Positions 17,793 through 27,246 of a stretch of DNA of 64,000 bases are shown here, piece by piece. The translations under genes were made by a program, and so were the position numbers. The stretch is from Gammaproteobacteria bacterium (GTDB taxonomy: Bacteria; Pseudomonadota; Gammaproteobacteria; HK1). Below the pieces are notes generated by a model. The model made no database searches and was not told the DNA's origin. It was given only the letters and a program-made list of their open reading frames with translations. The stretch spans positions 3,727,288-3,791,287 of the forward strand of contig WLWT01000001.1 of assembly GCA_012103455.1 (NCBI GenBank). The letters run 5' to 3'. Position 1 is the stretch's first letter. Every line of letters starts with the position of its first letter.

Positions 17793-19049
17793 CTAGGCAG
17801 CCTGCGGCCGTCCCCGGGGAAACGCACCAGCGGTGCGCATGGATTCGATCCGCTCGTTGGAGTAACCCAACACCTGCCCTAGGATCTCATCGGTATGCTC
17901 ACCCAATAGCGGCGCGGGGGTGACTTCCACCGGCGAGTCGGACAATTTGATCGGACAGCCCACATTGATGAACTCACCCCGCCCGGCATCGGGCACGGTG
18001 ACCGCCATCTGCCGCAACTTGACGTGCTCGTCATTGACCAGATCGTGGGTGCTCATGATCGGACCACAGGGCACATCGATCGCGTTGAGAATATCCATCA
18101 ATTCCCACTTGCTGTGATGAGCGGCGAAGTCTTCCAACAACTGCCACAGGGTCGCCTGATGTCGGCGCCGCACGTCAATGGTGGCAAACCGCTCATCGGC
18201 GGCCAGCGCATCGCCCCCCACCCGCTGGGCCAGCGCCGGCCAAACATGCTCTTGCACCACGATATAGAGATAATCATTCGGCCCACCGGGGGCGCACTTG
18301 ATCGCATTGCCGAGCTGACCGCCCCCGGAGTCGTTACCGGCGCGGGGGGTGAAGCCGGCAAACTCTTGCCGTGAATACTCAGGCAACGGGCCGTGCTCCA
18401 GGCGCTGATGATCACGGAATTTAACCCGGCAAAGATTCATCACGCAATCCATCATGGCGCATTCCACGAACTGCCCCCTACCGGTGCTCTCCCTTTGCAA
18501 CAGGGCGGCGAGAATGCCGGCCATCAAGTGCACGCCGGTACCGGAGTCGCCGATCTGCGCGCCGGTGGCCAGCGGCGGCCCTTCCGGTACACCGGTGGTG
18601 CTGAACGAACCACCCATGGCTTGCGCCACGTTCTCGTAAGCTTTGAAGTCCGCGTACGGCCCCTCGCTGCCAAAACCTTTGATCGAAGCCATGACGATAC
18701 GCGGGTTGATTTCGTGGACCGTCTCCCACCCGAACCCTAGGCGGTTGAGCACACCCGGTCCGAAGTTTTCCATTACCACGTCGCAGACTTTCAGCAGATC
18801 GCTGAACACCTGCTTACCTTCCTCACTCTTCAAGTTGACCGTGATGGAGCGCTTATTGCAATTGAGCATGGTGAAATACAAGCTGTCCACAGCCGCTATG
18901 TCGCGTAGCTGACCACGGGTCACATCGCCCGTAGGCGGCTCGAACTTGATGACGTCAGCGCCTAAGAACGCCATCAACTGCGAGCAGGTGGGACCGGCCT
19001 GGACGTGGGTCATATCGAGGACACGAATGCCCGAGAGGGCTTTTTCCAT
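17793..19049 (-). CDS. frc: Formyl-CoA:oxalate CoA-transferase (CaiB/BaiF family)
   Basis: 418 aa class III CoA-transferase. It is very similar throughout to E. coli Frc, from the N-terminus (GIRVLDMTHVQAGPTCSQ; LRDIAAVDSLYFTMLNCNKR) to the C-terminus (GCPIKLSDSPVEV, then PLLGEHT). The catalytic Asp is Asp168 in GAQIGDSGTGVHL. The flexible Gly loop is present as GNDSGGGQLGN. It transfers CoA from formyl-CoA to oxalate or a related acid. Oxalyl-CoA decarboxylase, the usual partner, is not in the window, so the acceptor is uncertain. The locus includes a tricarboxylate-type transporter and a FadR-type regulator, consistent with catabolism of an imported organic acid. Confidence 0.9.
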   Translation of the reverse strand: MEKALSGIRVLDMTHVQAGPTCSQLMAFLGADVIKFEPPTGDVTRGQLRDIAAVDSLYFTMLNCNKRSITVNLKSEEGKQVFSDLLKVCDVVMENFGPGVLNRLGFGWETVHEINPRIVMASIKGFGSEGPYADFKAYENVAQAMGGSFSTTGVPEGPPLATGAQIGDSGTGVHLMAGILAALLQRESTGRGQFVECAMMDCVMNLCRVKFRDHQRLEHGPLPEYSRQEFAGFTPRAGNDSGGGQLGNAIKCAPGGPNDYLYIVVQEHVWPALAQRVGGDALAADERFATIDVRRRHQATLWQLLEDFAAHHSKWELMDILNAIDVPCGPIMSTHDLVNDEHVKLRQMAVTVPDAGRGEFINVGCPIKLSDSPVEVTPAPLLGEHTDEILGQVLGYSNERIESMRTAGAFPRGRPQAA

Positions 19050-19139
19050 TTGACTGCTCCTTTGGGAGACCGTTGTTTGAAATCGGTTAAAGCGTTAGAT
19101 CACTGATCGGGCGCCCAGCAACACCTATGAACGAGGCGC

Positions 19140-19832
19140 CTATTTCAGGTAATCCACGTACTCTTCCACATGCCGCGCCAGATTGAGCGTATGCTCGCGC
19201 ACCAAGCGCTCGGCCAATTCCGTCTGCCGGCCTTCAATCGCCCGGATAATATGCGAGTGATCGATGACCGAACGGGACATGCGGTCACGCTCGCCGATGG
19301 TGCGTGCGCGGACAGCGCGCATGTTGATAAACAACCCGTCGGCGATATCGGCGATGAGCCCACTGCCGCCCAGCGCGATGATGGCCTGATGAAAACGGAT
19401 ATTGGCGTCGGAATACTCATCCAAATGTCCGTCAGCCAATTGCGGATCTTCAAAAGACGCCATCTGCACCCGCACCTTCAGCAGCGCTTCGTCACTCGCC
19501 TGCTGGGTGGCCAGGCGGGCGGCCATGCTCTCGAGCGCCGCCCACACGTGAATCATTTCGATAATTTCACGCTTGGTTTTGCGCACCACGAAGGCGCCGC
19601 GCCTGGGAATGGTCTGGATCAGTCCCTCCTGCTCCAGCCTGGACAATGCTTCGCGCACGGGCGTGCGGCTGACCCCCAGTTCTTCACCGATCTGGCGCTC
19701 ATCCAAGCGCGGCGGCTCGTTCTCGCCGTAGATGTCCATGGCACTGATGGCCGCTTTCAGCGCCTGATACACCTTGTCTTTCAGGACAAAATCGACGGCC
19801 ACCGGTCTTAGCTTGAAATGAGCCGTCGCCAA
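19140..19832 (-). CDS. GntR-family regulator, FadR subfamily (FCD ligand domain)
   Basis: 230 aa. The N-terminal winged helix contains LGVSRTPVREALSRLEQEGL and PRRGAFVV. The C-terminal FCD domain has the metal/ligand residues in ANIRFHQAIIALGG and the His of DHSHIIRAIEGR. The first possible start is TTG at 19832. It lies between frc and tctBA on the same strand and probably represses them and the formyltransferase in response to an organic acid. The repeated GGTATA-N3-TATACM sequences are its likely operators (inference). Confidence 0.85.
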   Translation of the reverse strand: MATAHFKLRPVAVDFVLKDKVYQALKAAISAMDIYGENEPPRLDERQIGEELGVSRTPVREALSRLEQEGLIQTIPRRGAFVVRKTKREIIEMIHVWAALESMAARLATQQASDEALLKVRVQMASFEDPQLADGHLDEYSDANIRFHQAIIALGGSGLIADIADGLFINMRAVRARTIGERDRMSRSVIDHSHIIRAIEGRQTELAERLVREHTLNLARHVEEYVDYLK

Positions 19833-19882
19833 TAGTGTCTCCGGGCAATAACCGCTATTCGATCAACATTATCGGGTCAATG

Positions 19883-21412
19883 TTATGCCGTCTGCCCGCC
19901 AGTTTCTTTTTTCCTCATCACCGCTTTGATGATCGGGATCAGGAAAAGAACGATAGCGATGGCCATGATGACACCGGAGATCGGTCTATCGAAGAAAGTG
20001 AGCGGCGAGCCTCCCGATTTCAGCAAGGACTGGCGCAAACTGGTCTCGGCCAACGGACCGAGCACGATGGCCAGAACCGCTGGCGCTAGCGGGTAATCCA
20101 ACTTGCGCATCAAATAACCGATGATGCCGAAGATCAGCATCAACCACACATCGTGCATATCCTGCGTGGGCACGAAACCGCCCACCAAACAGAGTACGAA
20201 AATAATAGGCGCGAGGAGGGTAAACGGCAGTCTCAACACGGCGATAAAAGCCGGGATGAAAGCCACGTTGATGAGCAGCGCGAACACGTTGGCCACATAC
20301 AAGCTAGCGATGAGTCCCCAGACGAATTCGCGTTGCTCCACGAATAGCATGGGGCCAGGCTCCAAACCCCAGATGACCATGCCGCCCAACAAGATGGCGG
20401 TGGTCGGCGAGCCGGGAATACCGAGCGTCAACATGGGTAACATGGAGCCGGTGCTGGCCGCGTTATTGGCCGCCTCCGGCGCCGCCACGCCCTCCGGATT
20501 GCCCTTACCGAAAGTATGGGGATCCTTGGCAATGCCGCGCGCCACGCCGTAAGCCATGAGCGAGCCGGGGGTGGCGCCCGCGGCCGGCAGTATGCCGACG
20601 AAGTAACCTAAAAACGAGCCCATCACCGTCGCTTTCATGGTGGTCGCCATGGTGGCGAAGCCCTGCCAAATGCGCTTCAGGGTAATGGTCGCCTGCGATA
20701 CCGTGATGCCTTTCTGGCTACTCTCCACCGTCCATAGCATCTCACCGATGCCGTAAATACCGATGGCCAACACCAAGAAATTGATACCGTGCAAGAACCC
20801 GTGAATGTCCCAGAAGATAAGCCGGGGCTGACCGCTCACGATGTCCAGGCCCACAGTGCTAAGAGCCAATCCGATGAAGATGGAAAAGAGGGTCTTCGCA
20901 ATATCGTCACTACCGAGACCAATAAAGGTGGCGAACGCCAACATCATCAGGGCGAACTCTTCTTGCGTACCGAAAGCCAGCGCCACGTCGGCCAGCGGTG
21001 GGGCGAACGCAGTGAACAAGATAACGGAGATAGTGCCGCCTATGAACGAAGCAGTGGCCGCCGTGATAAGCGCGCGATCGGCCTGCCCGGCAAGGGCCAA
21101 AGGCCTGCCGTCGAAGGTGGTGGCAACAGCAGTGGAGGCCCCCGGAATTCCCAGCATGATCGAGCTGATGGCACCGCCGTACATGGCGCCGTAATAGATG
21201 GCGGCGAGGAAAATAATGGCACCGGTGGGCGGTACCGCGAAAGTGACCGGCAACAAGATAGCCACGCCGTTCACCGAGCCCAGACCAGGCATGGCACCGA
21301 TGAACAAGCCTATGGTGCAACCGATGATGACCAGCAGCAGATTCTGCGCGATAAAATCGCCACCCAACGTTGCCGTGGCGAAGCCTTCGGCTAAAAGTCC
21401 TAAAGTTTCCAT
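19883..21412 (-). CDS. Tripartite tricarboxylate transporter, large permease TctA
   Basis: 509 aa integral membrane protein with about 11-12 hydrophobic segments. Family hallmarks are GAMPGLGSVNGVAILLPVTF near the N-terminus and GILPAAGATPGSLMAYGVAR in the second repeat, with PEGVAAPEAANNAASTGSML. It moves carboxylates together with TctB and a periplasmic TctC. No tctC is present in the window, so the binding protein must be supplied from elsewhere. The ATG at 21412 lies 23 bp after the tctB stop. Confidence 0.9.
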   Translation of the reverse strand: METLGLLAEGFATATLGGDFIAQNLLLVIIGCTIGLFIGAMPGLGSVNGVAILLPVTFAVPPTGAIIFLAAIYYGAMYGGAISSIMLGIPGASTAVATTFDGRPLALAGQADRALITAATASFIGGTISVILFTAFAPPLADVALAFGTQEEFALMMLAFATFIGLGSDDIAKTLFSIFIGLALSTVGLDIVSGQPRLIFWDIHGFLHGINFLVLAIGIYGIGEMLWTVESSQKGITVSQATITLKRIWQGFATMATTMKATVMGSFLGYFVGILPAAGATPGSLMAYGVARGIAKDPHTFGKGNPEGVAAPEAANNAASTGSMLPMLTLGIPGSPTTAILLGGMVIWGLEPGPMLFVEQREFVWGLIASLYVANVFALLINVAFIPAFIAVLRLPFTLLAPIIFVLCLVGGFVPTQDMHDVWLMLIFGIIGYLMRKLDYPLAPAVLAIVLGPLAETSLRQSLLKSGGSPLTFFDRPISGVIMAIAIVLFLIPIIKAVMRKKETGGQTA

Positions 21413-21435
21413 CCGCTACCACCGACTCCTTGCGG

Positions 21436-21936
21436 CTAGCCGTACATCAGCCTGTATATGGGCTCGAACCATGGCTCGGTGATGCCCTTAGGCAAAGTCT
21501 TGGTGAGCAGCCCCTCGAAAAAAACAAAAGTCGCCACCGGCGCGACGGCGGCGATCGACAGGGTCAGCGCCCAGGAATGTTTGCCCAACACCCGTAGATA
21601 GAAGAGCAAAAACAGGGATATGGAGACATACATACCAACCCAGTGCACCAGACCCACCATGGCGGTGAGTGCCACCGCCACAACCAGGATGGTGTGCAGG
21701 GCTGCTTTTTCCATGAAAACTTCGGTGGACTTGGCGGGCAGGCTCGACCTTAAAACCCAGCGTACCGCTATCCAGATGCAACACAACAACATGCCGGCGG
21801 CCAGCCAGAACGGAAAAGCGCCGGGGCCGGGTCCCTCCCCGTCCACCCAGCCGATATCGAGTTGAGCGCTCTTCACCATGAACGCCACGGCAAGCAGGCC
21901 CAGGAATATGGCCATGAGCAATTCGGCTACGCGCAT
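21436..21936 (-). CDS. Tripartite tricarboxylate transporter, small permease TctB
   Basis: 166 aa with four predicted membrane helices. The N-terminus (LLMAIFLGLLAVAFMVKSAQ) and GPGPGAFPFWLAAGMLL are typical of TctB. First gene of a two-gene operon with tctA; the predicted operator at 21941 lies within 20 bp upstream of its start and would overlap the translation-initiation region. Confidence 0.85.
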   Translation of the reverse strand: MRVAELLMAIFLGLLAVAFMVKSAQLDIGWVDGEGPGPGAFPFWLAAGMLLCCIWIAVRWVLRSSLPAKSTEVFMEKAALHTILVVAVALTAMVGLVHWVGMYVSISLFLLFYLRVLGKHSWALTLSIAAVAPVATFVFFEGLLTKTLPKGITEPWFEPIYRLMYG

Positions 21937-21940
21937 CTTT

Positions 21941-21955
21941 GGTATACCGTATACA
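21941..21955. promoter_or_regulatory. Predicted FadR-type GntR operator upstream of tctBA
   Basis: GGTATA-CCG-TATACA matches the operator before the formyltransferase (GGTATA-CCC-TATACC) with two differences, one in the spacer. It is embedded in TTGGTATACCGTATACAA. Position just before tctB suits repression of the transporter. Confidence 0.6.
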
Positions 21956-22043
21956 ACAATGCGCCGACTTTATCACGGCTTACCCTCATGTAAAGTAGCG
22001 TCTAAAGTGGCGTCCCCAACCCAAGAGGATGGAGCTTTTCCCG

Positions 22044-23015
22044 ATGAAAGTCATTGAAATACGCGCACCCGGCGGCCCGCAGGTGTTGACTGCCGGCGAG
22101 CGCGAAACACCGCGTCCGGCGCCCACCCAAGTGCTGGTACAAGTAAAAGCCGCTGGCGTCAATGGCCCCGATCTAGTGCAGCGCGCCGGCCACTACCCGC
22201 CCCCCAAGGGCGCTTCGGATCTATTGGGCCTCGAGATCGCGGGCACGGTTGCCGCAGTGGGCAGTGGCGTGACGAGTTGGCGCGTTGGCGATCACCTGTG
22301 CGCTCTCACCAATGGTGGTGGCTACGCGCACTACTGTGCCGTCAACGCCGATCACTGTTTGCCCATCCCCGGTGGTCTGGACTTCACCGCAGCGGCGAGC
22401 CTCCCGGAAACCTTCTTCACCGTCTGGAGCAATGTGTTCTTGCCAAAGCGCTTACCACAAGGTGGTGTGTTTCTGGTACACGGTGGCGCCGGCGGCATCG
22501 GCTCCACCGCCGTGCAACTAGGCAGTGCCCTAGGCGCCCGCGTATTCACCACCGTCGCCGATGACGCGCAAGCCGAGTTTTGCCACAACTTGGGCGCCGC
22601 GCGGACCATCAACTTTCGTGAGGAAGACTTCGTCTCGGTGGTACGCGACGAAGCGGGAGGTGCGGATTGCGTGCTGGACATCATCGCTGGCGAGTATTTC
22701 GAGCGCAATATCAAAGCTTGCCGGCACGACGCCAGCATCGTTCAACTGGCCTTCAACGGCGGTGCTAAAGTCACTACCAGCCTGATGCCGATCATGCTGA
22801 AACGGCTAACCTACACCGGTTCTACCCTACGCAGCCGTTCCGATGAGTTCAAAGCGCAGGTGGCGAACGAACTGCGCGAGCACATCTGGCCACTGTTCGA
22901 AAATGGCCGGCTGCGTCCGATGGTGGGCCAAGCGCTAGCGCTCGAGCAAGCGCGGGCGGCCCACGAGTTGATGGAGTCCACTACCCACCTCGGCAAGATC
23001 GTGCTGACGGTTTAG
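22044..23015 (+). CDS. NAD(P)H quinone oxidoreductase (MDR, PIG3/QOR type)
   Basis: About 323 aa, complete. The GroES-like N-terminal domain has AAGVNGPDLVQRAGHYPPPKG. The middle shows SLPETFFTVWSNVF and the Rossmann motif HGGAGGIGSTAVQL. It ends HLGKIVLTV. The motif NGPDLVQRxGxYPPP is characteristic of the PIG3 (TP53I3) branch. ATG 22044 is preferred to ATG 22029 because GGAG sits about 9 bases upstream. It is divergent from tctBA, sharing the short region with the GntR operator, so co-regulation is possible. It stops with TAG. Confidence 0.85.
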   Translation: MKVIEIRAPGGPQVLTAGERETPRPAPTQVLVQVKAAGVNGPDLVQRAGHYPPPKGASDLLGLEIAGTVAAVGSGVTSWRVGDHLCALTNGGGYAHYCAVNADHCLPIPGGLDFTAAASLPETFFTVWSNVFLPKRLPQGGVFLVHGGAGGIGSTAVQLGSALGARVFTTVADDAQAEFCHNLGAARTINFREEDFVSVVRDEAGGADCVLDIIAGEYFERNIKACRHDASIVQLAFNGGAKVTTSLMPIMLKRLTYTGSTLRSRSDEFKAQVANELREHIWPLFENGRLRPMVGQALALEQARAAHELMESTTHLGKIVLTV

Positions 23016-23051
23016 CCATTTTTTGTGTTGTGGCGGTCGCAGTGCACAACT

Positions 23052-23486
23052 TCATGACAACTCACGCCGTAAAAACACCCTTGCCTGACCGTACAAATCT
23101 CCCGCCAAGCATTCGAGTGAATGGTGAATGACGTCTTCCAGCGTCCCGAGCTTGCTTGTCCATCTTCCATCGGGACGTTGCCTCGCGGCCTGCTTTGGAG
23201 CGGAACCTTGCACATGGATTGCGATTTTCACAAATCCTTTTTCTCGAATCGGGTGGTCGCAAATTTCGTAACCCAGAGTCGTAAAAGCGGCAACAAACGC
23301 TTCCAAAGTCGATTCGCGTAGTGCATTTGGCGGCCAAAAAGTTTCTTCGACGGGTCCCGGCCACCACCAACGATTTTCATCGTCCGCCGCCTACGCAATA
23401 CAGTTGTAGCGGTCGGTTTGAGGACTCGTGACTTGCTATCCGTCTTTGGGCAACTGCGGGAAAATCTCTTCAAGTATCAAAGACAT
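23052..23486 (-). pseudogene. DUF7689-like protein with two in-frame amber codons
   Basis: Read from ATG 23486 (GGGAG just upstream), one uninterrupted frame gives SLILEEIFPQLPKDG, amber, QVTSPQTDRYNCIA, amber, AADDENRWWWPGPVEETFWP. It then continues through FVAAFTTLGYEIC and ARQRPDGRWTSKLGTLEDVI to a proper stop at 23052. The Trp-rich WWWPG, GYEIC and WTSKLG blocks are conserved features of a small bacterial protein family of unknown function. The amber codons replace expected Tyr and Trp positions (single-base changes). The gene is therefore a recent pseudogene with otherwise intact reading. No function is known. Confidence 0.6.
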
Positions 23487-23580
23487 CCTTGCTCCCGTCC
23501 CCACTGAAGCCAGTCTTGCGTCATGGCGTCGATGTTTCCCCAATGTTCGGGTAACACAGGGTTTTCCCCCCGTAATCGTC

Positions 23581-23778
23581 CGCCACGCCTATTTCCTGGG
23601 CGCGAACGACTTCTACAAATCCCTCAAAACCACCCTCAAGGCCGCAATCGACCGCGAGGCGTGGGAAAGCCTTCACAGTAACACTTCACGCCTCTTCGAC
23701 CGCCCTAGCAGCGGCCGTATCGCCGTCAAGGTCATCAACCACCTGGGCGATGAAGTGATGAAGGTGTTCCGGGTATGA
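23581..23778 (+). pseudogene. Mod-type site-specific DNA methyltransferase, C-terminal remnant
   Basis: The last ~65 codons read RHAYFLGANDFYKSLKTTLK, then AIDREAWESLHSNTSRLF and GRIAVKVINHLGDEVMKVF. This ending is characteristic of adenine-specific methyltransferases of the type III Mod kind that precede a helicase-restriction gene. Nothing of the catalytic domain remains. It directly precedes the IetAS module (21 bp before ietA), pointing to a former defence island. Confidence 0.65.
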
Positions 23779-23799
23779 TCGCCTTCAGGGGAGGGCGCT

Positions 23800-24807
23800 A
23801 TGGCCGTTAGTAACCATCTGAAAGCATTGCTGAGATCCTATTGCGATGGGGATGAGGAGCGGTTCTACTCGGTTGCCATGCAACTGGCCGCGCACGAGGC
23901 AAAGATCGGTCATGGCAAACTGGCTGAAGAACTGCGTGACCTGATTGATCGGGCGAAATCCCGGCGTGCCCCGATGAAGGGGCAGGACAAGGCCGTTCCC
24001 ATTGGTCAGCCGCGCGGGGAATTGGCAGGGCTGCTCAATGCTTCTTTCCCTAAGAACCGCCTTGCGGAGATGGTACTTGATGATCATCTGGCTTTTCAGC
24101 TCAAACGGGTGATTCGGGAGCAGCGTCAAGCGGCCCGCTTGCTTGCCGCTGGCCTTTCACCCCGCCGAAGACTCCTGCTGGTTGGCCCCCCGGGTACGGG
24201 GAAAACACTCACTGCTGCCGTGCTGGCGGGTGAGTTGGGCATGCCGCTGTTTCAAGTGCGACTGGATGGACTGATCACCAAGTTCATGGGCGAGACGGCC
24301 GCGAAACTTCGGCAGGTGTTTGATTCGACGAATCGCACGCGCGGCGTTTATTTCTTCGACGAGTTCGACGCCATTGGTTCGCGGCGCGGGTTGGCCAACG
24401 ATGTTGGCGAGGTGCGGCGCATTCTGAACAGTTTCCTCCAGATGATTGAGCAGGACGATTCTCAGAGCCTGATCATCGGGGCGACCAACCATCCTGAAAT
24501 CCTCGATCACGCGCTGTTTCGACGTTTTGATGATGTATTGAACTACGACTTACCGGACGAAGTGCGGATCGCCTCTCTCCTGAAAACCCGCTTGGTACAC
24601 CGTGCTCGGTCACGGACTTCTTGGAAGCGACTGGCCAAGCAGGCTCAGGGTTTGAGTTATGCCGAGATCGTTCGAGGGAGCGACGAAGCGCTAAAGGAAG
24701 CCGTGATTGAGAACCGGGAATCGATCAGTGAGGCAGAAATACGCAGCGCGCTCGAAGAGCGCATAAGCGCGAAAGTGAGATTTTCCGGGAAACGGTTAGA
24801 GGATTAA
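23800..24807 (+). CDS. ietA: AAA-family ATPase of the IetAS antiphage module (IetA)
   Basis: 335 aa. The single AAA module has Walker A GPPGTGKT (129-136), Walker B FFDEFD (Asp187/Glu188), sensor 1 in IIGATNHPE and arginine fingers in HALFRRFDDVL. The N-terminal ~115 residues are helical. It lies 6 bp before a large subtilisin-like protease gene. This two-gene ATPase plus protease arrangement is the IetAS system, reported to protect against phage (established knowledge, recalled by name). The presumed role is sensing or unfolding that licenses the protease. This gene looks intact; its partner is shortened. Confidence 0.8.
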   Translation: MAVSNHLKALLRSYCDGDEERFYSVAMQLAAHEAKIGHGKLAEELRDLIDRAKSRRAPMKGQDKAVPIGQPRGELAGLLNASFPKNRLAEMVLDDHLAFQLKRVIREQRQAARLLAAGLSPRRRLLLVGPPGTGKTLTAAVLAGELGMPLFQVRLDGLITKFMGETAAKLRQVFDSTNRTRGVYFFDEFDAIGSRRGLANDVGEVRRILNSFLQMIEQDDSQSLIIGATNHPEILDHALFRRFDDVLNYDLPDEVRIASLLKTRLVHRARSRTSWKRLAKQAQGLSYAEIVRGSDEALKEAVIENRESISEAEIRSALEERISAKVRFSGKRLED

Positions 24808-24813
24808 TGATCC

Positions 24814-27246
24814 ATGGCAGAAGAGGGACCGAAGCCGAAACGACATCTCGTTCTGAATCAAAAAGCGACGCCAGAACGGTACAAGCCACGTACGGGAAGT
24901 GGTGGCGGTTCTGAAGTGCCCCGGCAGAATCGTCAAACGCATGGCCATGGGCTGAAGCAGCAGATCGATGAACTCAAACCGGTATTGGCGCAGGCGCGGG
25001 AGGAGCAGGAAGGCGCCGGCATGGAAGACGGTTTCGGTTTGCAGATTGAGTTCGAGAGCTTTCCCGGCATCGAGTTGGCTTTTGAATCGCTAGCAGTTGA
25101 GCGATCAGGTATCGAGCTTCTGAACGTCCGGCACGAGGAGAAGGAGAATAAGACGCTGGCAGCCGTGTTGGTGCCGGATGGGAAGTTGCAGCTCCTCGAG
25201 AACAAGGTCGTGGCTTATTTGGATGAGCGCCGCGATAGCATCAATGAATCTAAGGGTACAAGTAAGCCGCAAAACCAAAAGCTTTTGGACGCGATTCGCA
25301 GTATCCGCATTGCAAGTGTCAAGTCACTGTGGACGGATGATCCGGAGGTGTTTCCTACGGATAAGGACGAGGCATTTTGGTGGGAAGTCTGGTTGCCGAT
25401 CCGTGGGGACAGAACGAGTACAGTCGATCAATTCAAGACGTTGGCTCAAGGCTTGGATTTTCGTGTTGCGCGTGGGCAGATCGAGTTTCCTGAGCGGACC
25501 GTGGTCATGGTTCACGGCTCGCTGGCGCAGATGCAGCGATCGGTGATGACACTGAACAGCATTGCCGAACTTCGTCGCGCCAAGGAAACGGCGGATTTCT
25601 TTGACTCGCTTGCATTGGAAGAACAGCACGATTGGGCCGGCGAGCTTTTGCAGCGAAGTCGATTTCCGTCGGCGCAAGATCAAGTTCCCTATGTGTGCCT
25701 CTTGGATACGGGGGTGAACGAAGGCCATCCTTTGTTGGCTCCTGCGATTGCCTCTCACGACACTCATAGCGTTGAGCCAAGTTGGGGAACGAATGACAAC
25801 GAGGGGCATGGTACCGAGATGGCCGGTTTGGCGCTGCTCGGGAATCTGACTCCGGTCTTGGAATCGAATGACCCCATAGCGGTTGATCATCGCTTGGAAT
25901 CGGTGAAGTTGCTTGACCGTAATCATTCCAGCAGTAGCGACCCTCAACATCATGGGTATTTGACGATTCAGGCGGTTGGACGACCGGAGATCACAGCACC
26001 ACAGCGGCATCGTGTTTTCAGTATGGCGGTGACCGCACGAGATGCTCGGGACAGAGGGCGTCCTTCCGCATGGTCGGCCACCATTGATCGCCTGGCCGTT
26101 GATTATGAGAACCAAGGCGAAACATTTCGGCTCTTCGTGATTTCGGCAGGCAACATTGATGATTCCAATGCCTGGAGTGCCTACCCGGCCAGCATCAGCA
26201 CCGATGGGATACACGACCCGGCGCAAGCATGGAATGCGCTGACCGTGGGAGCGAGTACGGAGCTGATTCACATCACGGAACCGGATACGGACGACTACCA
26301 GCCCATTGCGCCAGCGGGTGGTTTGAGTCCGTTCACGACCAGCTCGGATACTTGGAGGTCTAAATCACCTTGGCCGCTTAAGCCGGACATTGTTTTTGAG
26401 GGTGGAAATGCGGCGAGGGATGCGTACAGCGCCGTGACGATGCCGAGCCTTGGGCTGTTGACCACAGACGCTGATATCAGCACCCGCCTGTTTACAACGA
26501 CCAACGCGACCAGTGCAGCGACTTCGCTTGCTGCGCGTATGGCAGCTCAGCTCATGGCTGAGTACCCCGAGTTACGCTTGGAAACCATTCGAGGGCTGAT
26601 GGTCCATTCTGCGGATTGGACGCAGGCCATGCGCAGGCAATATCTCTCAGACCACAACAACCCGACCAAGGGAGATGTCGCGAGGTTGGTACGGCACTGT
26701 GGATTTGGCGCTCCGGATCTGTCACTAGCGCTATGGAGCGTTGAGAACTCGTTGACCCTTGTATCGGAGGACCGCTTGCAGCCGTTCACGAGAGAGGGAT
26801 CGAACACCCCTAAGCTCAGGGACATGAACCTCCACCTGTTGCCGTGGCCGCTCGCCGAGTTGGAAGCGTTGGGCGAGGCCGAAGTCGAGTTAAGGGTGAC
26901 CCTCTCCTACTTCATTGAGCCCAATCCATCCGCTCGGGGCGTGAAGTCACGGTATCGGTACGAGTCCCATGGGTTGCGGTTCGAGGTGAAACGCCCTTTG
27001 GAAACAGAGGCTGAATTCAGACAACGGATCAATGCGCTCGTCCGTGATGTGGAGGAAGGCACGCAGACGAGCAGCGGTGTAGATTCGAACTGGATGCTCG
27101 GTACACGAAATCGACATCGGGGGAGTCTGCATTCGGATATTTGGAAGGGAACCGCTGCGGATTTGGCCAGCCGTGGCGTGTTAGCAGTGTTCCCGGTGGG
27201 CGGTTGGTGGAAAACCCGTCCCAAGTTGGAGCGATACAACCAATGA
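24814..27246 (+). CDS. ietS: Subtilisin-like (S8) serine protease of the IetAS module, C-terminally shortened (IetS)
   Basis: 810 aa as translated. The catalytic triad is visible: Asp298 (VCLLDTGVNEGHP), His332 (NEGHGTEMAG) and Ser567 (NATSAATSLAARMA). About 290 residues precede the protease domain and about 230 follow. No signal peptide is seen, so it is cytoplasmic. The TGA at 27244 looks like a nonsense mutation (CGA to TGA): the same frame continues for 32 codons, reading ADYSLLVSVRAPELDVELYT, to a second stop at 27343, in the style of the family's natural C-terminus. Loss of about 33 residues may weaken or abolish function; the catalytic core is untouched. Confidence 0.8.
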   Translation: MAEEGPKPKRHLVLNQKATPERYKPRTGSGGGSEVPRQNRQTHGHGLKQQIDELKPVLAQAREEQEGAGMEDGFGLQIEFESFPGIELAFESLAVERSGIELLNVRHEEKENKTLAAVLVPDGKLQLLENKVVAYLDERRDSINESKGTSKPQNQKLLDAIRSIRIASVKSLWTDDPEVFPTDKDEAFWWEVWLPIRGDRTSTVDQFKTLAQGLDFRVARGQIEFPERTVVMVHGSLAQMQRSVMTLNSIAELRRAKETADFFDSLALEEQHDWAGELLQRSRFPSAQDQVPYVCLLDTGVNEGHPLLAPAIASHDTHSVEPSWGTNDNEGHGTEMAGLALLGNLTPVLESNDPIAVDHRLESVKLLDRNHSSSSDPQHHGYLTIQAVGRPEITAPQRHRVFSMAVTARDARDRGRPSAWSATIDRLAVDYENQGETFRLFVISAGNIDDSNAWSAYPASISTDGIHDPAQAWNALTVGASTELIHITEPDTDDYQPIAPAGGLSPFTTSSDTWRSKSPWPLKPDIVFEGGNAARDAYSAVTMPSLGLLTTDADISTRLFTTTNATSAATSLAARMAAQLMAEYPELRLETIRGLMVHSADWTQAMRRQYLSDHNNPTKGDVARLVRHCGFGAPDLSLALWSVENSLTLVSEDRLQPFTREGSNTPKLRDMNLHLLPWPLAELEALGEAEVELRVTLSYFIEPNPSARGVKSRYRYESHGLRFEVKRPLETEAEFRQRINALVRDVEEGTQTSSGVDSNWMLGTRNRHRGSLHSDIWKGTAADLASRGVLAVFPVGGWWKTRPKLERYNQ

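Noticed and set aside
20789..21394. 201-codon plus-strand open frame opposite tctA
   Set aside because: Shadow of the TctA membrane protein; composition is hydrophilic and repetitive with no motif.
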